In this document: one piece after another, positions 28,260-37,535 of the stretch
How positions within the stretch are numbered: the first letter of the stretch is position 1
Layout: the number at the start of each line of letters is the position of its first letter
NCBI GenBank assembly: GCA_012517475.1
Contig: JAAYUV010000020.1
Location: 1-64,000, forward strand
DNA length: 64,000 bases
Direction: 5' to 3'
Origin: Peptococcaceae bacterium
Lineage (GTDB): Bacteria > Bacillota > Desulfitobacteriia > Desulfitobacteriales > Syntrophobotulaceae
The notes under the pieces: model-generated
Databases searched by the model: none
The model's input: the letters and a program-made list of their open reading frames with translations, nothing else
What the model was told of the DNA's origin: nothing
Made by a program: the position numbers and the translations under genes

Positions 28260-29240
28260 CTATTGTTTCCTTGGAATTCCTAACTCTTCCAGGATGTCTT
28301 CATTATCCATTCCGATATTGGGTGCGCCCCGCCAGATCTGCCCCGGATAATTCTTGATCTTCGGTACAATATTTACTCCCGGAATGGGCGTAATCCCATC
28401 AGCTGCCGTCCAGGTTGTAAATACTTCGCGAGCTTGATAATGAGGATGGGTAACCGCTTCTTCATAGCTCATTAAACGGGAGCAGGGAACCCCATTGGAA
28501 GCAAGAAGCCAGGAATAAGTTCCATAGCTCGCACAGATCCTGCTGTGATTCCCCTCTTTAATATAATCCCGACCGTAGCGCAGATAATCGGTGGGATAAT
28601 TGGCCTGAAGATGCATCATCAATTCATATTGAGCAATGTCAAAACTTTCCCCTTTTCCGGTTTCGTTTCTTTTAAGCAAAGCCGCAAGCGTCATACCGTA
28701 TGCGTAAAAAGATGCGGTAAAATCCGCCGGAAAAGGCATTGCTGGGGCTGAAGGCTGCCCCGGCAGCCCGTTCATTCTCATCACACAGCCAAAGGCCTGG
28801 GCAATGGGATCATAGCTGGCACGTCCCACATATTCCGGAATCCCGGTTTGTCCAAAGCCGGAGATGTGGGCAATCACCAATTTAGGGTTACGCTGCCACA
28901 ATATCTCGTCACCCAAGCCCATCTTTTCATACCGGCCGCCTATGGAGGCCTCGATCAGAACATCCGTCGTCTCAATTAGCTTTAGGAAAACTTCCTTCCC
29001 TTCATCCTTGGTATAATTCATAGCCAGGCTGCGCATATTCCTGCGGTCCTGCTGCCATGCGCCGCTTTTGCGGGCTGCCCGTGAGGAATCAACATTGGTG
29101 GGATGTTCAAGCCAAATAACGTCTGCTCCGTTTTCTGCATATAATTCACCGGCAAAAGGGGCGGCAACCGACGCTCCCATCATAATTACCCGATAACCGG
29201 ACAAAAGGCCAAACTTTGGCATTTTTGTGTTTATATTCAT
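28260..29240 (-). CDS. CaiB/BaiF-type CoA-transferase with a large internal deletion
   Basis: From ATG 29240 (AAGGAGG 6 bases upstream; a second ATG at 29243 is possible) this encodes 326 residues, about 80 fewer than its paralogues at 33004 and 42114. The N-terminal FGLLSGYRVI, the catalytic-Asp region PFPADF and the C-terminal NYPGQIWRGAP-GMDNEDIL are present. The deletion is at about 28507: after GTYSW the reading jumps to LLASNGVPCS, removing the domain that follows GLYPCKDG in the paralogue. The frame is kept. The small domain of the interlocked dimer would be incomplete, so activity is doubtful. Confidence 0.8.
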   Translation of the reverse strand: MNINTKMPKFGLLSGYRVIMMGASVAAPFAGELYAENGADVIWLEHPTNVDSSRAARKSGAWQQDRRNMRSLAMNYTKDEGKEVFLKLIETTDVLIEASIGGRYEKMGLGDEILWQRNPKLVIAHISGFGQTGIPEYVGRASYDPIAQAFGCVMRMNGLPGQPSAPAMPFPADFTASFYAYGMTLAALLKRNETGKGESFDIAQYELMMHLQANYPTDYLRYGRDYIKEGNHSRICASYGTYSWLLASNGVPCSRLMSYEEAVTHPHYQAREVFTTWTAADGITPIPGVNIVPKIKNYPGQIWRGAPNIGMDNEDILEELGIPRKQ

Positions 29241-29286
29241 CATTATCCTCCTTTTCTTATACGAAAAGTGACCAGTGATAATAATT

Positions 29287-30069
29287 TTACCGTAAGCGTT
29301 TGGCAGCCGGCGCCGGGTCAGCCCAACCGGCATAAGTTTGAACGATCGAAGCGTAACGGCGGGCTTCTTCACCCACAACTTCCAGTTCGGTATCCATCCA
29401 GTTCCTGCGGCGGACAGCCACCAGGGCCCATTCTTTCGCACTGCCTCTAATATAATTTGCGGCTTCCGGATCACCTTTAGCCCATATTGCACCTGAAGGT
29501 AGCACTAATTCCAGGTACACAGGAGTATCGGGCATTTCCAGCTTGTTAATGCGATACGCATTGGGGCGTGCCTGCCACGACAGGAATAATGTGCTGGTTA
29601 TTCTTTCTTTTACAACCGGATCTAGTCCCAAAGCATCATAAATATCTACGGAGTGAGCCCATAGTTCCATAAGCCGGGCTGAAGCTAAGGATTTAGCCGA
29701 CATTGGCAGTCCCGGCGCCCAGGGGATACGGTCTTTGGCATCTTTATCATAAAAAGCTGAATTCATCCGCGTACGTTCTTCCCGCCACCAACTCATCACT
29801 TCTGCTCCGGTCAGATGGTGAAATTTGGTTGCGCGGATATACTCATCCTGACCGGATTCAGCATCGGCAAGGGTTACCAGGTCTTCTGCTTCGCCATTCA
29901 TCAGTTTTTTTGCTGCATAATCGAAGAAAGCAATATGAATGATGGCATCTTTGATATTCCACTTCTCACAATAAGCAAGCGGCATGAGCCATTGTTCTTC
30001 CGTTAAATCTGCGACAAGGCAGTCTACTAATGATTGTTCTGCGAGTAAATCGCTTAGAATTGTCTTCAT
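29287..30069 (-). CDS. TIGR03084-like protein (DinB/mycothiol-dependent maleylpyruvate isomerase fold)
   Basis: A 260-residue protein with the N-terminal four-helix metal-binding fold typical of DinB/MDMPI proteins: His in AIIHIAFFDY near residue 46, and LMELWAHSVDIYDALG near 137-152 giving another His and Asp. The C-terminal half matches the TIGR03084 family as I know it. Those proteins occur mostly in actinobacteria near acyl-CoA and CoA-transferase genes, and their reaction is not established. GGGGG precedes ATG. Its presence in a clostridial block suggests horizontal acquisition. Confidence 0.7.
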   Translation of the reverse strand: MKTILSDLLAEQSLVDCLVADLTEEQWLMPLAYCEKWNIKDAIIHIAFFDYAAKKLMNGEAEDLVTLADAESGQDEYIRATKFHHLTGAEVMSWWREERTRMNSAFYDKDAKDRIPWAPGLPMSAKSLASARLMELWAHSVDIYDALGLDPVVKERITSTLFLSWQARPNAYRINKLEMPDTPVYLELVLPSGAIWAKGDPEAANYIRGSAKEWALVAVRRRNWMDTELEVVGEEARRYASIVQTYAGWADPAPAAKRLR

Positions 30070-30095
30070 TTATATACCCCCTACCCTATTAGAAT

Positions 30096-30857
30096 TTACT
30101 TTTTAATAAATTTAGCCGCAATTTCTTTAAATTCTGCCGTTTGAGTACAGAAAGGAGATGCGGTAGATTCTGCTTCCATGACCAGATCAAGCATTGGGCC
30201 CATTGTGCTGTTCGTGATGCTCTTGGTAATCTGGATTGACATGGCGGAAACCGCTGCTACCTCTTTGGCAAAAGCAAGTGTACCCTCCTCTAACTGCTCG
30301 GCCGGAAGAATTCGATTAGCAAAACCCATTTTATAAGCCTCTTCGGCCCCTACTACCCGTCCGGTAAACCATAATTCCTTGGCTCTGTATGGACCCATAA
30401 GCTGGGGCATAAACATCATAGCTCCCATTTCGGGAATAATTCCAACCTTCAAAAAGTTTGAAGTAAACTTTGCCCTCTCGGAAACAAAAATAATATCACA
30501 GGCTAAAGCCATGCTCATGGCTCCGCCTGCGGCCCAGCCGTCTACCATAGCAATTACGGGTTTCCCAATTTGCTGGATTGTGTGGATCGTACGGATATAG
30601 CGTTTTAATAGTTTACGGCTTTGGTCAACTGTTGAGCCACCCGGCCCTCCTTGCGATAAATCCCCGCCGGCAGAAAAGTTTTCCCCTTCGCCCTTCAGAA
30701 TAATAACGCGAACCGAGTCGTCTTCATTCAATTCTAATAAAAAATTGCTCAGAAGATCCATCATGGAACCATTGATGGCATTTTTCTTCTGTGGCTTGTT
30801 CATCACTAAAAAAGCAATTCCGTCATCCCTTTTTTCAACATAGACTTCAGCTTTCAT
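30096..30857 (-). CDS. Enoyl-CoA hydratase/isomerase (crotonase family)
   Basis: A 253-residue crotonase. The oxyanion-hole segments are ENFSAGGDLSQGG near residue 60-72 and MVDGWAAGGAMSMALACD near 103-120, and the active-site region reads KVGIIPEMGAM near 140, keeping one acidic residue. It could hydrate or isomerise an enoyl-CoA, in the place CaiD (crotonobetainyl-CoA hydratase) occupies in the carnitine system, although the sequence is not especially close to E. coli CaiD. AGGAGGG lies before ATG; 35 bases follow the reductase gene. Confidence 0.88.
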   Translation of the reverse strand: MKAEVYVEKRDDGIAFLVMNKPQKKNAINGSMMDLLSNFLLELNEDDSVRVIILKGEGENFSAGGDLSQGGPGGSTVDQSRKLLKRYIRTIHTIQQIGKPVIAMVDGWAAGGAMSMALACDIIFVSERAKFTSNFLKVGIIPEMGAMMFMPQLMGPYRAKELWFTGRVVGAEEAYKMGFANRILPAEQLEEGTLAFAKEVAAVSAMSIQITKSITNSTMGPMLDLVMEAESTASPFCTQTAEFKEIAAKFIKK

Positions 30858-30892
30858 ATGACCCTCCTGTAATGCTTTCTGTTCATAAAAGG

Positions 30893-32953
30893 CTACAGCT
30901 TAACAGCCGCCTGATACCCGGCTTTTGTCGCATCTGCCATTCTTGAAGGATAAGTGCAATCGCCAACAACATATACTTCATTAACTATCCCCTTAATGGA
31001 TTCATACAAATCAAGATTTTTGCCAAAGCCCAGTGTTAAAGCAACCGTATCGGCATTGTGAAAAGCCTCGCTGCCGTCTTCGTGAATGACTTTAATCCCC
31101 TGACCGGTAATTTCTTTCACTTTTGTCAATGGTTCCATGGTAACCCTAGGTGATTTTTTAAACCCGGAAGTGATATGGAACCGGTCGCTGCCGCCAACAT
31201 CCCAGCCGATCTTCTTTCGTTCCTCGATGATGACAAGGTCACGGTCATGATGCATCATTTCTTTGGCTAGCTCACAACCTGGAAGACCGCCGCCTACTAT
31301 TGCAATCTTTTTACCAAGCGGCCATGGGAATTTCGCCATGAAGAATCTGGCTAAATCCGGGGTATAGAAAAACTTAAGGAAGATCGAACCGGCATTCCAC
31401 ATCAACTTATTAAACAAGCCTGGTTTCTTTGGCGGTTTACCGTTTAGCATTTCCAGAAAATCATGGGACTTAATCACATTTTTGCCATCAGTGCCGGGGA
31501 CATTATCAAGATCAAGCGGATGCCCGCCGTTAGCAACAATAACGGCATCGGGTTTTATTTGTTTTACCAGCTCCGGTGTTACCGTCGTATTCAGCTGAAG
31601 TTTAACTTCCGGGTGCTTCTTAAGAATGGTTTGATAATACTCATTTAAACGGCTATAGGTCGGACTAAAGATCGAACTCATAACCAGGCACCCGCCTACC
31701 CTCGGACCACGTTCATAGATCGTTACATCATGGCCTCTACGTGCTGCGGTAACTGCCGCAGAGAGCCCACCCGGGCCGCTGCCGATAACCATAACTTTTT
31801 TTGCTTGCTCTGTTTTGGCAAGGGGTTTTTCCAGCTCATCGCCTAAACGGGGATTGACGCCGCAGTAGTTTAACGGTTTGCCCTGACTTATTACGTCATC
31901 AAGACAGCGGCAGCAGCAGATGCACCGGTTAATATCTTCGGGCCTGTCTTCCATGACTTTTTTGGCGAATTCCGGATCGGCAATATTATATCTCAGCCCG
32001 GCAATCACATCGGCCTTCTTCTTCTGGAGTATGTCTTCCATGGAATAGGGATCGGTATTTCGATAAGCTGTGGCAACGGGAATTGTTGCTACCGTTTTGA
32101 TTTTTTCGGATACCCAAGACCAATGGCCTTCCGGAACATCTTTAATAGTCAGCGGCACAGAGGTTTCATGCCAGCCGGGAGCAAGATTGTGTAAAGCAGC
32201 TCCGGCTTTTTCCAGGATGGTAACAATCTGCAGGGATTCTTCCATTTCCAGGCTGCCTTTAATGAAATCAACCGGGGACCAGCGTACAAGCATGGTGAAA
32301 TCTTCGCCGCAGGCCTTCTTAATATCAGCCATAACTTCAACAACCAGCCGGCAGCGGTTCTCCAAGCTGCCGCCGTATTCGTCGGTTCGATCATTAGTAG
32401 CCGGGGACATAAAGCGGTTCAAGATACCGCCTACTCCCGCCATGACTTCCACGCCGTCCCACCCTGCTTTTTGGAGAGTGACGGAGCATTGCACAACATC
32501 TTTTTTAAATTTTTCAATGTGTTCCTTGGTCATCGCTTTAGGAATCAGTTTTGATATGGATTTTGTGGATGGTCCCCAGTATTCCTCCGGTTCTTCAGGG
32601 GCGGGTTTCCAGTCATGGACAGCATAGGGCTGACCAATGATTAATCCGCCGTGTTTATGAACGACTTCCGCCATTTTGCTTAGATGTGGCAGGTGCTCAT
32701 CGGAAAAGCCCAGCGGAAGGGGATGAAGGTGATCCATCTGGCTCTTAAGTCTTGGGTAAAAACAAATGGTTTGGCAGATTAATGCCGTTCCGCCGGCTGC
32801 TCTTTCCTCCAAATAGTTATAAAACCTTTGGGTAGGTTTTCCTTCTTCATCGGTGTAATCGTGGCCCGGAGACATGGACGTGGTCATCATCCGGTTTTTC
32901 ATTGTTAGACTGCCGATCTTGATTGGGGAACTTAACAACGGAAATTTAGACAT
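30893..32953 (-). CDS. Old-yellow-enzyme/2,4-dienoyl-CoA reductase-type flavoprotein (FMN, 4Fe-4S, FAD)
   Basis: A 686-residue enzyme with an N-terminal FMN-binding TIM barrel (residues 1-340), a Cys cluster near 343-365 (CICCCRCLDD, then NYCGVNPRLG) for one [4Fe-4S], and C-terminal FAD and NAD(P) domains with VMVIGSGPGGLSAA near 388 and IAIVGGGLPGCELA near 550. This is the architecture of 2,4-dienoyl-CoA reductase, BaiCD/BaiH and related reductases. It should reduce an activated C=C bond, probably in the CoA ester handled by the block. GGAGG precedes ATG. Confidence 0.88.
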   Translation of the reverse strand: MSKFPLLSSPIKIGSLTMKNRMMTTSMSPGHDYTDEEGKPTQRFYNYLEERAAGGTALICQTICFYPRLKSQMDHLHPLPLGFSDEHLPHLSKMAEVVHKHGGLIIGQPYAVHDWKPAPEEPEEYWGPSTKSISKLIPKAMTKEHIEKFKKDVVQCSVTLQKAGWDGVEVMAGVGGILNRFMSPATNDRTDEYGGSLENRCRLVVEVMADIKKACGEDFTMLVRWSPVDFIKGSLEMEESLQIVTILEKAGAALHNLAPGWHETSVPLTIKDVPEGHWSWVSEKIKTVATIPVATAYRNTDPYSMEDILQKKKADVIAGLRYNIADPEFAKKVMEDRPEDINRCICCCRCLDDVISQGKPLNYCGVNPRLGDELEKPLAKTEQAKKVMVIGSGPGGLSAAVTAARRGHDVTIYERGPRVGGCLVMSSIFSPTYSRLNEYYQTILKKHPEVKLQLNTTVTPELVKQIKPDAVIVANGGHPLDLDNVPGTDGKNVIKSHDFLEMLNGKPPKKPGLFNKLMWNAGSIFLKFFYTPDLARFFMAKFPWPLGKKIAIVGGGLPGCELAKEMMHHDRDLVIIEERKKIGWDVGGSDRFHITSGFKKSPRVTMEPLTKVKEITGQGIKVIHEDGSEAFHNADTVALTLGFGKNLDLYESIKGIVNEVYVVGDCTYPSRMADATKAGYQAAVKL

Positions 32954-33003
32954 TTTTTCTTCCTCCAGTCTTTACGGTGTTATTTTACTTAATACCGATT
33001 ACT

Positions 33004-34245
33004 TTATTTATCTTTCATGCCAGGCTTAAAATCTCTTTGAACAATCACTCTATCACGGTAAAGTTCTTCTATTTCACTATTCGTCAGCCCGAGTTCGGCC
33101 AGAATATCTTCATTGTCCATTCCGACCGTTGGCGCCCCTCTCCAAATCTGGCCGGGATAATTTTTAAGTTTGGGGAATATGTTGACCCCGATAAATTTTT
33201 TTCCGTCAACTTTTTTCCACTCCTTGAAAACTTCTCTCGCCTTATAGTGCGGATTATTGAGCGCATCATCGTATTCCATAACCATGGAACAAGGAACATC
33301 ATGGGCTAAGAATACTTCTTCAACCTCTTTAGCGCTTTTTTGGAGACAGAAATGGGTCAAACGTTCCTCAAACAAATCTCCTGCCGGTGTATTGGGATAA
33401 ATCATAGAGCTGTCAGCCGGATACAATTCGGAACCAAACTCCAATCCCAAAAGAGGAAGTGCCCTTTTGAGCGATCCTCCTCCCAAGATCATGACATACA
33501 CGGACTTGCCGTCCTTACACGGATACAGGCCATAACCGCAGCATATCGCGCTATGATTTCCCTCCCGCTTGGGTATATCGTTATGATTGATAAAATCGAC
33601 CGGAAATGAATTTTGACAGCGCATTGCAATTTCATATTGGGCAATATCTATGCTTTCGCCTTTCCCGGTCTTCTCTGCTTTCCTTAGGGCGGCTAAACCT
33701 GAGCCGTAAGCAAAAACTCCGCACAGATGATCTACCGGCTGCGGCATTGCCGGGATGGGAGGCTGTCCCGGAAACCCGTTTAATTGCATATAGCAGCCAA
33801 AAGCCTGAGCAATGGTGTCGTATGAACCACGTCTGACATATTCCTCAACTCCGGTTTGGCCAAAACCTGAAATATGCACAATTACCAAACGCGGATTGTG
33901 TTCCCAAAGTACTTCATCAGATAAGCCCCATTTATCGTATTGCCCGCCCTTGGACGCTTCCAGGAAAATGTCGGTTTGCTCCATTAGCTTGAGAAACACT
34001 TTTTTCCCCTCCGGGCTGGGGATGTCCAGGCTTAGATTTCTTTGATTTTTGGCATTTTGCTGACAGGGACCTCCAAAACGATTACGGGACATACAGGGAG
34101 TCTTGGCATTTTCAAGCATAATGACATCAGCGCCTGCTTCTGCAAAGAGGGATGCTGCCAAAGGACCGGCAATCGAAGTTGTGCAGTGAACCACTTTAAC
34201 TCCGGATAACAGGCCAAATTCAGGTATATCAGATCGTTTCGCCAT
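33004..34245 (-). CDS. CaiB-type CoA-transferase (class III)
   Basis: A 413-residue class III CoA-transferase with strong CaiB likeness: FGLLSGVKVVH at the N-terminus, HISGFGQTGVEEY near 145, GKGESIDIAQYE near 200, and NYPGQIWRGAPTVGMDNEDIL at the C-terminus. The catalytic Asp that forms the aspartyl-CoA intermediate fits PQPVDHLCG near 182. These enzymes move CoA between carboxylates without ATP. AAGGGG precedes ATG. It is one of three paralogues in the block, which suggests several related acids or steps. Confidence 0.9.
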   Translation of the reverse strand: MAKRSDIPEFGLLSGVKVVHCTTSIAGPLAASLFAEAGADVIMLENAKTPCMSRNRFGGPCQQNAKNQRNLSLDIPSPEGKKVFLKLMEQTDIFLEASKGGQYDKWGLSDEVLWEHNPRLVIVHISGFGQTGVEEYVRRGSYDTIAQAFGCYMQLNGFPGQPPIPAMPQPVDHLCGVFAYGSGLAALRKAEKTGKGESIDIAQYEIAMRCQNSFPVDFINHNDIPKREGNHSAICCGYGLYPCKDGKSVYVMILGGGSLKRALPLLGLEFGSELYPADSSMIYPNTPAGDLFEERLTHFCLQKSAKEVEEVFLAHDVPCSMVMEYDDALNNPHYKAREVFKEWKKVDGKKFIGVNIFPKLKNYPGQIWRGAPTVGMDNEDILAELGLTNSEIEELYRDRVIVQRDFKPGMKDK

Positions 34246-34366
34246 TTTTCCCCTTCTCTCTCATTCAATAAATTACATTCACCAGCGTATTCAGATAAAT
34301 ATAAGACCTTAGTTACAATCGGAAATATAAAGATCATTTGATGAGACAATTTGCTTATTTAAGGCA

Positions 34367-34392
34367 GTAACCGACTGTCTCCAGTCGGTTAC
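34367..34392 (-). other. Strong intergenic stem-loop without U-tract
   Basis: GTAACCGACTG and CAGTCGGTTAC form an 11-bp perfect stem with a TCTC loop (GAGA on the transcript). No T-run follows on the minus strand, so it is more likely an mRNA processing or stabilising hairpin between the MFS gene and the CoA-transferase gene than a terminator. Confidence 0.55.
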
Positions 34393-34435
34393 CGCTAAGA
34401 CATAACTATAATCGTAATTTTTAGCTTAAAGAGAT

Positions 34436-36028
34436 TTAGTTTGTGATTTTATCGGAAGAATCGTTTGAAGAAGTTTTTTTATAGGTTGAAGCTATATTAG
34501 GCAGGGCAAAAATTGCAAGTAAGAATACGCAAACAGTTATTCCGAGAATAATATAAGCCATACTATTCAAAGCTGAGACCATAGCTTGGACATTAGCCTC
34601 GGTGTAAAGGGTCTGGAATTTAAGGCCAATTTTTGCGAGATAGTCAGCTAAAGCAGGTGCAACAACAGCACCCTTGGTTTTACCGGCTTCAAGAATAGCA
34701 GGTATCATGTCCTGCCCAACGCCATGGACCTGCGCTTTAGCTGTTAACTGGGTCGCAATGGCCGATGAAGACAAAGAACTAAAGATAGCTAAGCCGATAG
34801 AGTTTCCGGCAGGGTTTCCCATGTATTGTATCATGGTATAGGTCCCTGACCCTGAACCGAGCTTGTCTGCAGGCACTACTGATAATGCCATCTTGATGCA
34901 GGCCGGCATCATCATGCAGATACCGGCTGTAAATATACCGATAGCCGCTGAAATATACCAAGTTGGCGTTTCAGGCGTAAAACGGGAGTAAGCAAAAATG
35001 CCGATGAAAAATACCGTAATACCGACGAGTAAAATATGCTTTATTCTAAATCTGTCAATCAGTCTTCCGCTTATAAATCCGCCCAGGGCTCCGGTTATAT
35101 AGGACCACATAGCAACCGTTCCAACTGCGACCGGGCCTCCGCCCGGTTTGACATTCACATAGAAGGAATTTGCCATCATTGCACCGGTGTTGCAAACCTG
35201 GATAAGGAAATAAAGAATAAGGGGAAGAATAAAGATCTTATTCTTCAATAAAGAAAGTTCTAAGAAAGGATGAGGATTCTTCTTTTCATAGAACCAGAAA
35301 ATTAAGAACAGGATGAACCCTGCAGCAAGTACGCCTAGTGTTGTAGGAGAAGTTACGCCTAGGTTTGACATCAGCGTTGTTGAACCTAGAAGTGTTCCCA
35401 CAGTCAAGAGCAATAAAAGAGATCCCAGATAATCGAAAGGCTTTTTCCCCAGAGACTCTGTTTCCGGAACAGTAAGCGAGATGATGATGAAACCGATAAT
35501 GGCAAATGTACAGTTAATATAGTAGATATATTGCCAGCCAAAGCTGTTTACAACATTACCTCCCACAATACCGCCGACGGCTGCACCAACGGTTCCGATT
35601 GAGGAAAATGTTCCAAGCGCAGCACCTCTTTTTTCAGGCGGGAACAGGTATTGGGCATAAGCTAAACCAGAAGAGACAACACAACCTGAACCGATACCTT
35701 GAACAGACCTGGCAAACAGAAAGAATTCGAAATTAGGACTGACGGCCGCCATAAATTCACTAACGGCAAAGATGGCAACGCCTAACAAAACAATCTTTTT
35801 TCTTCCGAACTGATCGGCGAGGTTTCCCCAGACAGGGCCGGCAACAATGTGGGTCAAATAGTAAACTAAACCAATAAAAGCAGCCGAAGCTACGGAGATT
35901 CCAAATACCTTTGTTACAACAGGTACAACAGGGATCTGAAACGCTAAGGCCTCAATGATTGTGAAAGAGCCGAACAAAAAGCCTAAATAGGCTATCCAAG
36001 GGTTTTTTACTTTAACCTGCTCGCTCAT
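34436..36028 (-). CDS. MFS transporter, DHA2 (14-helix, EmrB/QacA-like) family
   Basis: A 530-residue major facilitator with about 14 membrane segments. The loop 2-3 signature GNLADQFGRKKIVLLG is near residue 63, and GSGCVVSSGLAYAQYLFPPEKRG shows motif C-like and loop regions. Family members export drugs or organic anions with proton exchange. Within the block it may export product or exchange substrate. AGGAGGTG precedes ATG. Confidence 0.87.
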   Translation of the reverse strand: MSEQVKVKNPWIAYLGFLFGSFTIIEALAFQIPVVPVVTKVFGISVASAAFIGLVYYLTHIVAGPVWGNLADQFGRKKIVLLGVAIFAVSEFMAAVSPNFEFFLFARSVQGIGSGCVVSSGLAYAQYLFPPEKRGAALGTFSSIGTVGAAVGGIVGGNVVNSFGWQYIYYINCTFAIIGFIIISLTVPETESLGKKPFDYLGSLLLLLTVGTLLGSTTLMSNLGVTSPTTLGVLAAGFILFLIFWFYEKKNPHPFLELSLLKNKIFILPLILYFLIQVCNTGAMMANSFYVNVKPGGGPVAVGTVAMWSYITGALGGFISGRLIDRFRIKHILLVGITVFFIGIFAYSRFTPETPTWYISAAIGIFTAGICMMMPACIKMALSVVPADKLGSGSGTYTMIQYMGNPAGNSIGLAIFSSLSSSAIATQLTAKAQVHGVGQDMIPAILEAGKTKGAVVAPALADYLAKIGLKFQTLYTEANVQAMVSALNSMAYIILGITVCVFLLAIFALPNIASTYKKTSSNDSSDKITN

Positions 36029-36062
36029 TTTCCCACCTCCTGTTTATAGTACCAACTTTTTT

Positions 36063-36096
36063 AGTAAACCCCAATCCCACAAGACTGGGGTTTACT
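36063..36096 (-). other. Stem-loop between the two MFS genes
   Basis: AGTAAACCCCA (36063-36073) and TGGGGTTTACT (36086-36096) form an 11-bp perfect stem with a 12-base loop. On the minus strand it is followed by AAAAAA, not T, just upstream of the RBS of the next gene. It is therefore not a terminator; a stabilising or translational element is likelier. Confidence 0.55.
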
Positions 36097-36131
36097 CCAA
36101 AACATCTGAAAGAGGATTCCCTTAATTTTTA

Positions 36132-37373
36132 TTATTCGTGTTTCAGGCTTTTTCCGATCTTGACGGCTGCCACTAAGAGGATAATTCCAAGCACTAAAGT
36201 TCCGATATTCAGCTGCCAAGCAAAGACAAAGCTCTTGGTGATATCAAAAATCCTGGCGTAAGCAAGTGCGGCGAACGCAGCGATGACACTTTGTACCATG
36301 GTAACGTTAGCATAAATTTTTCCGAATTCTCTAGGGCCGAAGATTCCTTTAACAACCAGCGGAAGCATAACAGTAAGTGAAGCAAAGCAAAGACCGAAGA
36401 AAATTAAGCCGACGTAGAAGATCGTAACATTTGCGCCGCCGATGAGAATAATTACTGCTCCGACAATGCCGCTGATGAGGGCTGTAAGCGTAGCAGCTTG
36501 GAATCCAATCCGGTCGGTAAGCCATCCAAGGAATACTTTCCCGCCCATATTTGCGAAGTTTAATACAGTCATCGCGAATGCGCCAACTGTGGTAGCGAGG
36601 CCAACAGAAGTTGCATAACCTGGGATCTGTGTGTTCATGGAGCAGTAGAAGACCACTACACCGGCTAATAGGACGACCATATACATCGCAGGAGATTTCA
36701 GAGCATTCATCGCGGAAACTCCGGTTAACGGTGCGGCAGCCGCTTTAGTTTCCTGACCCTCTTCATAACCATAAGGTTTTAATCCCATATCAGAAGGTCT
36801 GAATTTAATACAAAAGAGAATTCCGGGCATTGAGATAATCCAAGCAGCTGCTGACATGATAAGACGAGCACTTCTCCAACCATAAGCAGTAATTAGCTGA
36901 CCTGCAATTGGATTGGCAACCGCTGAACCAACAGTACCAAGAGCCAAAGCAATCCCTAAAAGGGTAGCATATTTTTTGTTAAACCAGTTTCCCAAGATGA
37001 TCGGTACTGCAAGGTACATGATGACTGCCTGGCCAAGACCAATGAAGATTGCTGAATAATTCCAGGCAGCTTTGGTATAGAACTGAGAGGCAGCGCCGGT
37101 AGCGACACAAACGAAAGTCATTGCAACACCCAATAAAATTTTGGGATTGACTTTGTAAATGAGCCGGCTGGCAATGGGTTGGCTAAAAGCCATAACTAAC
37201 ATATAAATGGTCAAATACCAGGAAGCATCTGTCCGACTCCAGCCCATTTCTTTGGCTACCGGTGTGAGATAAAGACCGTTGGTATTGCCCAGCATCCCAA
37301 CTGCTGCAAAGAACATTAAAGATAAGGAGATAAATACAAACCAACCATGATGAATTTTTTTACTCTGTTCCAT
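36132..37373 (-). CDS. MFS transporter, 12-helix, organic-anion (OFA/MCT-like)
   Basis: A 413-residue major facilitator with 12 membrane helices and the opening HHGWFVFISLSLMFFA, which resembles oxalate/formate antiporter and monocarboxylate transporter relatives. The loop 8-9 signature GWLTDRIGFQ is present near residue 280. It is probably the uptake system for the acid metabolised by this block, because no BCCT carrier (CaiT) is present. GGAAGGGAA precedes ATG. A 162-base gap separates it from the dehydrogenase gene upstream. Confidence 0.87.
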   Translation of the reverse strand: MEQSKKIHHGWFVFISLSLMFFAAVGMLGNTNGLYLTPVAKEMGWSRTDASWYLTIYMLVMAFSQPIASRLIYKVNPKILLGVAMTFVCVATGAASQFYTKAAWNYSAIFIGLGQAVIMYLAVPIILGNWFNKKYATLLGIALALGTVGSAVANPIAGQLITAYGWRSARLIMSAAAWIISMPGILFCIKFRPSDMGLKPYGYEEGQETKAAAAPLTGVSAMNALKSPAMYMVVLLAGVVVFYCSMNTQIPGYATSVGLATTVGAFAMTVLNFANMGGKVFLGWLTDRIGFQAATLTALISGIVGAVIILIGGANVTIFYVGLIFFGLCFASLTVMLPLVVKGIFGPREFGKIYANVTMVQSVIAAFAALAYARIFDITKSFVFAWQLNIGTLVLGIILLVAAVKIGKSLKHE

Positions 37374-37535
37374 AATAATTCCCTTCCTTCTTTAAAAATA
37401 AATAATGGCGTTTTGAGAATTTTATTTGTTTCCCCCACTGTAATGGATTAACACCTCTTTTCATTTATTTGGGGAAAATAATACGCTAAGGTTTTGTGGG
37501 TTTATTTTTAAAAATATCTGAATGATTCAATTTGG

